The notes below the pieces were generated by a model. It was not told the origin of the DNA. It ran no database searches and saw only the letters and a program-made list of their open reading frames with translations. A stretch of 5,411 nt of DNA from the NCBI GenBank assembly GCA_029939035.1, contig JAOZTS010000079.1, positions 1 through 5,411 of the forward strand, given 5' to 3'. The translations under genes were made by a program, and so were the position numbers. Position 1 is the stretch's first letter; every line of letters begins with the position of its first letter. Positions 1 through 3,904 of this stretch are shown here, piece after piece. This stretch comes from Candidatus Altimarinota bacterium. Its GTDB lineage: Bacteria; Patescibacteriota; Gracilibacteria; UBA1369; LOWO2-01-FULL-3.

Positions 1-4
1 AAAG

Positions 5-586
5 ATGAAGGGTGGGAAGGCCGTAAGCTTGAAAGATATACAGAAAATGGATAGTGAACTAGCCGTAACTGTGGATAAATTTCTTTTTGAGGATGAAGAT
101 TTTGTTGAAAAAACTAAAATTTTGCGAGACCTGGTAGATGACTATGAAATATATTATGGCATTGCCCAAGATAGAGCGGTAAAGGGGAGTTTTATCAAAT
201 GGATAATGTTTGCAATTCCTGAGAAAAACGTAGTTTGCTTTAGCATTCTTCCAAGGTGGAAACAGGGTGGTGACGAGAATCCTGAAGAGCAGAAAAAATA
301 CGATATGTTTTTCTTTAGAATAATTATGGAGAAAGGCGTTCCTTCTGAGAAAGTTGAGGACAAAGTTATGGAGATAGACCAGGCTTTGGTAGTTTTGGAT
401 TTCGTAAAAGACCCTTGTTATATGGATAAACGAGAACTCCGACATTCACCTTATCAGTACGCGATCAGAAAGCTTCCTTTTTTGCGAATTCTGCGAAAAT
501 CATACGTGGGAAAAGCCAGTTCTGCTGATACTAAAGAGTGGAACAACGAGGTGAAAGAAATTTTCAAATCTGCTACACTTAAATAG
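5..586 (+). CDS. Hypothetical protein, 193 aa; start uncertain
   Basis: I do not recognise this protein and assign no function. It is a soluble-looking, highly charged protein. An acidic N-terminal part (around residues 24-48, rich in Glu and Asp) is followed by a hydrophobic, probably beta-strand centre (about 62-82, with a single Cys at 78). A Lys/Glu-rich middle and a basic C-terminal part (about 142-169, with many Arg, Lys and Tyr) come after it. No signal peptide or clear membrane span is visible. The ATG at position 5 is preceded by only four bases and the frame is open to the window edge, so the true start may lie outside. An internal ATG at 47 (residue 15) is an alternative. The gene ends with TAG at 584-586, which also forms the first half of the candidate trxA -10 box. 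Spacing and strand allow co-transcription with trxA. The length of the open frame and normal codon use support a real gene. Confidence 0.8.
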   Translation: MKGGKAVSLKDIQKMDSELAVTVDKFLFEDEDFVEKTKILRDLVDDYEIYYGIAQDRAVKGSFIKWIMFAIPEKNVVCFSILPRWKQGGDENPEEQKKYDMFFFRIIMEKGVPSEKVEDKVMEIDQALVVLDFVKDPCYMDKRELRHSPYQYAIRKLPFLRILRKSYVGKASSADTKEWNNEVKEIFKSATLK

Positions 587-589
587 AAT
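561..589 (+). promoter_or_regulatory. Candidate sigma70 promoter for trxA
   Basis: TTTTCA (561-566, 4 of 6 to TTGACA), a 17-base spacer and TAGAAT (584-589, 5 of 6 to TATAAT) would start transcription near 596, about 14 bases before the trxA ATG. The -10 box includes the TAG stop codon of the preceding gene. The resulting leader has no Shine-Dalgarno sequence. The match comes from reading the sequence only, and in AT-rich DNA such matches also arise by chance. Confidence 0.45.
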
Positions 590-609
590 AATCATTAATT
601 TTTTACATT

Positions 610-930
610 ATGGCTGAGATGACATTTACAGATGACAACTTCGAGGAAGAAGTTTTAAAATCTGAATTACCAGTATTGGTAGACTTTTTTGCTGAATGGT
701 GTGGACCTTGCAAAATGCTAGGACCTATCGTTGAGGAATTAGCTGGAGAATACGACGGAAAAGTGAAAATTGGAAAATTGGATGTAGATGCAAATCCTAC
801 CGTTGCTGGAAAATATGGAGTTCAAAGTATCCCAACCTTAATTTTCTTCAAAGGCGGAGAAGAAGCAGATAAAGTAATGGGGTTCCAAAGCAAAGAAGCT
901 CTAAAAGAAAAATTAGACTCTCTTGTCTAA
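610..930 (+). CDS. trxA: Thioredoxin
   Basis: This is a classical single-domain cytoplasmic thioredoxin, a dithiol protein that reduces disulfides in client proteins and is recycled by thioredoxin reductase (not in this window). The 106 residues match the usual length of 105-110. Seen in the sequence: the active site Trp30-Cys-Gly-Pro-Cys34-Lys, the buried acid Asp25, the cis-proline loop Ser73-Ile-Pro75-Thr, and a C-terminal Gly91-Phe region with the final helix. There is no signal peptide. The ATG at 610 places the first strand correctly; no Shine-Dalgarno precedes it and the upstream DNA is T-rich. Codon choice leans to GGA, GAA and AAA more than in the neighbours, which could reflect high expression. 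The TAA stop overlaps the stop codon of the convergent rnhA gene, and a hairpin with a T tract covers its end. Identification is secure. Confidence 0.97.
   Translation: MAEMTFTDDNFEEEVLKSELPVLVDFFAEWCGPCKMLGPIVEELAGEYDGKVKIGKLDVDANPTVAGKYGVQSIPTLIFFKGGEEADKVMGFQSKEALKEKLDSLV
903..930 (-). terminator. Intrinsic terminator of rnhA (minus strand)
   Basis: A perfect six-base inverted repeat, TTAGAC (913-918) and GTCTAA (925-930) with a six-base loop, reads the same on both strands. On the minus strand it is followed at once by TTTTTCTTTT (912 down to 903), the layout of a factor-independent terminator. It includes the rnhA stop codon and lies inside the 3' end of trxA. Confidence 0.6.
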
Positions 931-941
931 GAGTGTTTTTT
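915..941 (+). terminator. Intrinsic terminator of trxA (plus strand)
   Basis: CTCTT (920-924), a four-base loop (925-928) and AAGAG (929-933) form a stem. It is extended across one T-T mismatch (919/934) by C918-G935, A917-T936, G916-T937 and A915-T938. Six T residues (936-941) follow. The hairpin contains the trxA stop codon and lies within the last codons of rnhA on the other strand. It competes with the hairpin that serves the minus strand. Confidence 0.6.
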
Positions 942-1358
942 CGCTTCTGAAAGTGCGATTTCGTCAACCTTGTTGTTGTAGTGGTTGTCGGCGTGGGCTT
1001 TTACCCAAATCCACTCGAGATTTAGCCAAGCTCTGGCTTTGTCCATCTCTCCCCAGAGGTCGGTGTTTGCTTTGCGCTTCCAGCCTTGGTTGATGGTTTG
1101 GATTATGAGGTTTGAGTCTGAGTAAATTGTGATATGGGCTGATTCGAGTTCGTCTGTTGGGACGTTTTTGTCTTTTCTTACCCACTCTAGAGCCTTTATG
1201 ATCGCGCTCATTTCCATTCTATTATTGGTCGTGTCTTTGTCCCCTCCTCTGATGTCGAATTCTTTTTCATCATATAGAATAATAGCTCCCCAACCTCCTG
1301 GTCCGGGATTGCCAATGCATGATCCGTCTGTGTAAATGTGAATTTTGTCGTCTTTCAT
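927..1358 (-). CDS. rnhA: Ribonuclease HI
   Basis: RNase HI cleaves the RNA strand of RNA-DNA hybrids, removing R-loops and replication primers in the cytoplasm. The 143 residues match a single-domain bacterial enzyme. All catalytic residues are present: Asp11 in the Tyr-Thr-Asp-Gly-Ser motif, Glu49 in Asn-Arg-Met-Glu-Met, Asp81 in Tyr-Ser-Asp-Ser and Asp132 near the C-terminus. The mobile His122 lies in Lys-Ala-His-Ala-Asp-Asn. The glycine-rich turn after the first strand (residues 16-24) and a basic, Trp-containing segment (about 92-102) resemble the substrate-binding handle. No N-terminal hybrid-binding domain is fused. The ATG at 1358 is supported by the strand-1 position and by an extended -10 box seven bases upstream. 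The gene is convergent with trxA, and their stop codons overlap. It lies 24 bases downstream of an unknown gene on the same strand. Confidence 0.96.
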   Translation of the reverse strand: MKDDKIHIYTDGSCIGNPGPGGWGAIILYDEKEFDIRGGDKDTTNNRMEMSAIIKALEWVRKDKNVPTDELESAHITIYSDSNLIIQTINQGWKRKANTDLWGEMDKARAWLNLEWIWVKAHADNHYNNKVDEIALSEAKKHS

Positions 1359-1365
1359 CTATTGG

Positions 1366-1374
1366 ATTCTAGCA
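1366..1374 (-). promoter_or_regulatory. Extended -10 promoter for rnhA
   Basis: On the minus strand TGCTAGAAT fits the extended -10 pattern TGnTATAAT with one mismatch in the hexamer. It ends seven bases before the rnhA ATG, so transcription would begin at or within a base or so of the start codon (leaderless or nearly so). No -35 match was found at 16-18 bases, which extended -10 promoters tolerate. It lies in the 24-base gap after the preceding gene. Confidence 0.45.
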
Positions 1375-1382
1375 CAAAACTC

Positions 1383-1670
1383 TTATAATCCGAGGCTGTT
1401 TTCCACCTCGTCCAATGCAGCTTCGAATCCAGCTTTTCTTCTAACTTCAAAGATTTCTTGACTGATCTCTTGGGCTAGCATTCCTGTGTCCTCGATTCTC
1501 TCACTTTGATCTGGAAATTCTTCCTTCAATACTGCTATCACATTCGTACGGACTTGTTCATTCTCTACTTCTGCATCTTTTAGTTCACCTCTAACAAGCT
1601 CTTTAGCTCTTGTGTATAAGGGGTGTATCGCTAGTGCGCCCATTGAATTTTGTAGTTCGTTTCCTTCCAT
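1383..1670 (-). CDS. Hypothetical acidic small protein, 95 aa
   Basis: I do not recognise this family. The product is strongly acidic (about 21 Asp/Glu against 10 Lys/Arg), has no cysteine, signal peptide or membrane span, and looks almost wholly helical with possible coiled-coil or bundle character from about residue 20 to 93. A short hydrophobic stretch with His16-Pro17 lies near the N-terminus. The ATG at 1670 has no Shine-Dalgarno. A candidate promoter with a perfect TTGACA lies upstream. The gene sits between the 116-residue unknown gene and rnhA on the same strand. Several positions recur in the 116-residue neighbour (Glu29-Leu30-x-Asp32, Arg41-Thr42, then Leu-Lys-Glu and Glu-Ile-Ser), hinting at distant paralogy. 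The open frame, clean spacing and protein-like composition support a real gene; its role is unknown. Confidence 0.75.
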   Translation of the reverse strand: MEGNELQNSMGALAIHPLYTRAKELVRGELKDAEVENEQVRTNVIAVLKEEFPDQSERIEDTGMLAQEISQEIFEVRRKAGFEAALDEVENSLGL

Positions 1671-1693
1671 CTTGTTTAGAATTATTATTCAAG

Positions 1694-1723
1694 GTATTAC
1701 TACCTCTATCTGCGGGATGTCAA
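1694..1723 (-). promoter_or_regulatory. Candidate promoter for the 95-aa gene
   Basis: A perfect TTGACA (minus strand, 1723-1718) is followed after 18 bases by TAATAC (1699-1694), only a partial -10 match. Transcription would start near 1687, giving a leader of about 17 bases. This lies in the 75-base gap between the two unknown genes. The spacer contains GTAGTA, also found in the promoter of the 116-aa gene at nearly the same distance from TTGACA. Confidence 0.4.
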
Positions 1724-1745
1724 GAACGGAAAAAGCCCTTTTGTG

Positions 1746-2096
1746 TTACTGCTCTGTGTCTGTGTCTTTTTTCTTTATAACTATATCTGCCTGTCTGAGT
1801 ATTACATCCATAGCCTCTTCAGCTTTGTCGTACTGAGCAATTGTCATTTTTGGTTCACCTTCTCTAATTTTGCTTATTTCAATACGTACCTGAAGCTTCA
1901 CTTGTTCAGGATTAGGTTTGCATGGCTTTCCATAGTGATCTTTTGCATTTGCGATACGTTCTTTGAGTAGTGTTCTTGCCATGTTGACGACACCCCCTAC
2001 ATCTTCTAGTTCAGCTGTATCTAGCTCTTGAGTTTTTTGACGGGGTCTATTTCCTGCTCTTGGGATTGGTGGTGGGGTTTGTTTATTTACAGACAT
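1746..2096 (-). CDS. Hypothetical small protein, 116 aa, proline-rich N-terminus
   Basis: I do not recognise this protein. Residues 1-23 are rich in Pro, Arg, Lys and Gln (three prolines at 8-10) and look disordered. Residues 24-54 and about 62-110 look helical, separated by a Gly-Lys-Pro-Cys-Lys-Pro-Asn-Pro turn (56-63) that holds the only cysteine, Cys59. The charge is close to balanced and the C-terminal end is charged (Lys108-110, then Asp, Thr and Glu). No signal peptide or membrane span is visible, so it is probably cytoplasmic. The ATG at 2096 is the only good start and lacks a Shine-Dalgarno. A promoter with a perfect TTGACA lies upstream, back to back with the rlmH promoter. It precedes the 95-aa gene, with which it shares scattered residues in the same order. 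Function unknown. Confidence 0.75.
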   Translation of the reverse strand: MSVNKQTPPPIPRAGNRPRQKTQELDTAELEDVGGVVNMARTLLKERIANAKDHYGKPCKPNPEQVKLQVRIEISKIREGEPKMTIAQYDKAEEAMDVILRQADIVIKKKDTDTEQ

Positions 2097-2119
2097 ATCT
2101 GATTGGTTAATGGAGAGTA

Positions 2120-2148
2120 TTGATACTACTTTCCTTTGCTATTGTCAA
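2120..2148 (-). promoter_or_regulatory. Candidate promoter for the 116-aa gene
   Basis: On the minus strand a perfect TTGACA (2148-2143), a 17-base spacer and TATCAA (2125-2120, 4 of 6) would start transcription near 2113. The leader would be about 17 bases with no Shine-Dalgarno. It overlaps the divergent rlmH promoter. Confidence 0.45.
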
Positions 2149-2164
2149 TGTTTTAGCCTATATT
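2136..2164 (+). promoter_or_regulatory. Candidate leaderless promoter for rlmH
   Basis: TTGCTA (2136-2141, 4 of 6), a 17-base spacer and TATATT (2159-2164, 5 of 6) end six bases before the ATG at 2171. The predicted transcription start falls on the first base of the start codon, so the mRNA would be leaderless. This also argues against the earlier in-frame TTG at 2120, which would lie upstream of the transcript. Confidence 0.5.
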
Positions 2165-2170
2165 CTGAGC

Positions 2171-2578
2171 ATGAAAATCAATGTAATTTTAATTGGGAAG
2201 ACAAAGGGGGTGGAGTTTGGCGAATATGTGAAGAGAATTTCAGCGTTTGCCAGCTTGGATGTGAGAGAGGTGAAGGAGTTTGGGGTTGAGAAGATCCGTG
2301 CACTTGATGGACATAAAGTTTTGCTGGATGAAAAGGGTAAGCAGATGACTTCAGGTGAGTTTGGTAAATTTTTGGGACGTCACAAGGATATGGGGGAGAC
2401 TGTAAATTTTGTTGTGGGAGGCCCTTATGGATTTAGTAATGATGAGAGGGCGGAGGCGGACCTATTACTGTCATTCTCAAAAATGACATTTACTCATCAA
2501 ATGATACGGCTGTTTTTGTTCGAACAAATTTATCGAGGTCTTTCTATTTTGGCTGGAAAAATGTATCATAATGAGTGA
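2171..2578 (+). CDS. rlmH: 23S rRNA pseudouridine-1915 N3-methyltransferase RlmH, compact form
   Basis: RlmH is a SPOUT-class methyltransferase that uses S-adenosylmethionine to methylate pseudouridine 1915 in helix 69 of 23S rRNA. Seen in the sequence: a Lys-Ile-Asn-Val first strand, Leu52-Asp-Glu-Lys-Gly-Lys-Gln-Met, the cofactor loop Val-Val-Gly83-Gly-Pro-Tyr-Gly87, and a C-terminal knot region with Thr108-His109-Gln110 and Arg113, Glu118-Gln119-x-Tyr121-Arg, ending Tyr132-His-Asn-Glu. From this start it has 135 residues against about 155 in the family. Roughly 20 residues are missing between the first helix and the Leu-Asp-Glu strand. The usual Lys or Arg after the final Tyr-His is Asn. 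I chose ATG 2171 because it begins at the family's normal N-terminus; a TTG at 2120 would add a hydrophobic 17-residue extension foreign to RlmH. The glutaredoxin gene follows after 18 bases. Confidence 0.92.
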   Translation: MKINVILIGKTKGVEFGEYVKRISAFASLDVREVKEFGVEKIRALDGHKVLLDEKGKQMTSGEFGKFLGRHKDMGETVNFVVGGPYGFSNDERAEADLLLSFSKMTFTHQMIRLFLFEQIYRGLSILAGKMYHNE

Positions 2579-2596
2579 AATTAACCTTAAATTTCT

Positions 2597-2854
2597 ATGG
2601 CAAAAGTAGTTATATACACAAAATCGTATTGTCCTTATTCAAAGAATTGTAAAATCTTCCTCGAGGAGAAAAATGTTGATTACAGCGAGAAAATTATTGA
2701 TGATGATCCAGCACTAGCAACAGAGATGGAGCAAAAATCTGGAAGACGATCTGATACACCTCAGGTTTTTATAAATGGTCACCACATTGGTACTTTTGAT
2801 GATCTGAAAGCTCTGGATTCACAGGGAGAATTGGATAACATGCTCGATCTCTAA
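2597..2854 (+). CDS. Glutaredoxin with a monothiol-type Cys-Pro-Tyr-Ser active site
   Basis: Glutaredoxins reduce disulfides and glutathione adducts using glutathione or an equivalent low-molecular thiol. The 85 residues match the compact GrxC-like bacterial form. Seen: the first strand Val-Val-Ile-Tyr-Thr-Lys, the active site Cys12-Pro-Tyr-Ser15, the cis-proline loop Asp53-Thr-Pro55-Gln-Val-Phe-Ile, and Gly65-Thr-Phe-Asp-Asp-Leu70, which corresponds to the glutathione-binding Gly-Gly-x-Asp-Asp-Leu region. The second active-site cysteine is replaced by Ser15, while Cys18 lies six residues after Cys12. A monothiol deglutathionylation mechanism is therefore likely, but Cys18 could form a wider-spaced disulfide. 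The overall sequence resembles dithiol GrxC proteins rather than the Cys-Gly-Phe-Ser class that carries iron-sulfur clusters. It lies 18 bases after rlmH and 9 before the CapA-like gene, consistent with an operon. No Shine-Dalgarno is present. Confidence 0.93.
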   Translation: MAKVVIYTKSYCPYSKNCKIFLEEKNVDYSEKIIDDDPALATEMEQKSGRRSDTPQVFINGHHIGTFDDLKALDSQGELDNMLDL

Positions 2855-2863
2855 ATTTCCTAT

Positions 2864-3892
2864 ATGAATAAGTGGATAATACTTGGTGGAATGATTGTAG
2901 CTTCGGTGCTTGTTTATAATGTAAATTCCGGAAAAATCGGGATGAACGATATTATTAGAATTATGAGGTTCGATGAGCCACAGGATGATGAGCTAACGGT
3001 GATGGCTTTTGGTGATATGATGCTGGGTCGATACGTGAGAATATTGATGGATGAAAATGGAAAGGATTATATTTTTGATGGAGTGGAGGAGCTTTTTGAT
3101 GATGCTGATGTGTTGTTTGCGAATCTGGAGGGACCGATAAATGGTGAGGGAAAAAAGGGCGGGACTTCTATGAATTTTTCTTTTAACACAGATATCGCAC
3201 CATTTTTGAAGGAGAAGGGGTTTGATGTTTTGACTATCGTAAATAATCACGCATTAGATCAGGGATGGGATGGAAGATGGAATACTATTAACGAGTTGGA
3301 GGATTACGGAATTGGGTGGTGTGGTCATCCTACTGAAGTGGACTATGACAGCGTTTATTTTAGGGAGAAGGGTGGGATCCTCTATGCTTTTGTTTGCTTC
3401 AATGATGTTGGAAATAATTTGGATCAGGAGGCTGCCGTTGATCTAATTGAGGATGTGAGTGGAGATGTGGATTATACTATTGTTACGATTCATTGGGGCG
3501 TGGAGTATAGTCATTATGCAGATAGTGGCATGCAAAAGGAGCCGGGACGGGAGTTTGTTGATGCGGGAGCTGATGCGGTAATTGGCCATCATCCACATGT
3601 AGTCCAGGGGTTTGAGATTTACAATGATCGACCTATTTTTTGGTCTCTTGGAAATTTTGTTTTTGACCAATATTGGTCTGTGGCAACCCAGGAACAACTT
3701 GGAGTTATGTTCACTTTTTCAGAAGAAAAAATCTCTTTAAAACTTCATCCAATGAAAAGTGAGTTGTCTAAACCGCGACTTCTTTCTGAAGAAGAATTTG
3801 ATGTTTGGATTGAGGAATTCATCAAATATTCCGACTATGATGAGGATATACAGGAACAAATAAGAAGTGGTTTGATTGAAATTAATCTATGA
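2864..3892 (+). CDS. CapA/PgsA-family metallophosphatase-like protein, membrane-anchored
   Basis: This belongs to the CapA (poly-gamma-glutamate synthesis) branch of calcineurin-like metallophosphoesterases. Some members take part in poly-gamma-glutamate capsule formation, but most are uncharacterised. Residues 4-20 form a hydrophobic signal anchor without a lipobox cysteine, so the catalytic domain probably faces outside. Family motifs appear in order: Phe-Gly50-Asp51-Met-Met-Leu-Gly, Asn87-Leu-Glu-Gly-Pro, Asn127-Asn-His129-Ala-Leu-Asp-Gln-Gly, His210-Trp-Gly-Val-Glu-Tyr, Gly241-His-His-Pro-His245 and Ser261-Leu-Gly-Asn-Phe-Val-Phe-Asp-Gln. The Asp, Asn and His residues in these motifs are the likely metal ligands. 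At 342 residues it is near the usual size. No pgsB or pgsC homolog lies nearby, so a capsule role is not supported. It starts nine bases after the glutaredoxin gene without a Shine-Dalgarno. Its TGA stop is part of the next gene's extended -10 promoter. Confidence 0.92.
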   Translation: MNKWIILGGMIVASVLVYNVNSGKIGMNDIIRIMRFDEPQDDELTVMAFGDMMLGRYVRILMDENGKDYIFDGVEELFDDADVLFANLEGPINGEGKKGGTSMNFSFNTDIAPFLKEKGFDVLTIVNNHALDQGWDGRWNTINELEDYGIGWCGHPTEVDYDSVYFREKGGILYAFVCFNDVGNNLDQEAAVDLIEDVSGDVDYTIVTIHWGVEYSHYADSGMQKEPGREFVDAGADAVIGHHPHVVQGFEIYNDRPIFWSLGNFVFDQYWSVATQEQLGVMFTFSEEKISLKLHPMKSELSKPRLLSEEEFDVWIEEFIKYSDYDEDIQEQIRSGLIEINL

Positions 3893-3898
3893 TATAAT
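3872..3898 (+). promoter_or_regulatory. Extended -10, leaderless promoter for the beta-CASP nuclease gene
   Basis: TGATATAAT (3890-3898) is a perfect extended -10 element (TGnTATAAT). Its TGA is the stop codon of the CapA-like gene. Six bases separate it from the ATG at 3905, so transcription should begin at the start codon. A weak -35, TTGATT (3872-3877, 4 of 6), lies 15 bases upstream of the hexamer. Confidence 0.6.
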
Positions 3899-3904
3899 TT
3901 ACAC

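Noticed and set aside
1726..1745. A small AAAAG/CTTTT inverted repeat after the 116-aa gene on the minus strand as a terminator.
   Set aside because: The stem has at most five pairs, nearly all A-T, with a two-base loop and only a short T run after it. It is too weak to call.
1383..2096. The two small unknown genes as a toxin-antitoxin pair.
   Set aside because: A 75-base gap with a separate promoter, no toxin motif, no DNA-binding motif and similar rather than complementary features give no support.
2120..2170. An upstream TTG start that would lengthen RlmH by 17 hydrophobic residues, resembling a signal sequence.
   Set aside because: RlmH is cytoplasmic and its family N-terminus matches the ATG at 2171. 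The extension covers the candidate -35 and -10 boxes.
2993..3250. Long minus-strand open frames inside the CapA-like, nuclease and first genes.
   Set aside because: They oppose genes with full catalytic motifs, encode Ile/His/Lys-rich low-complexity products and lack promoters; they are shadows.
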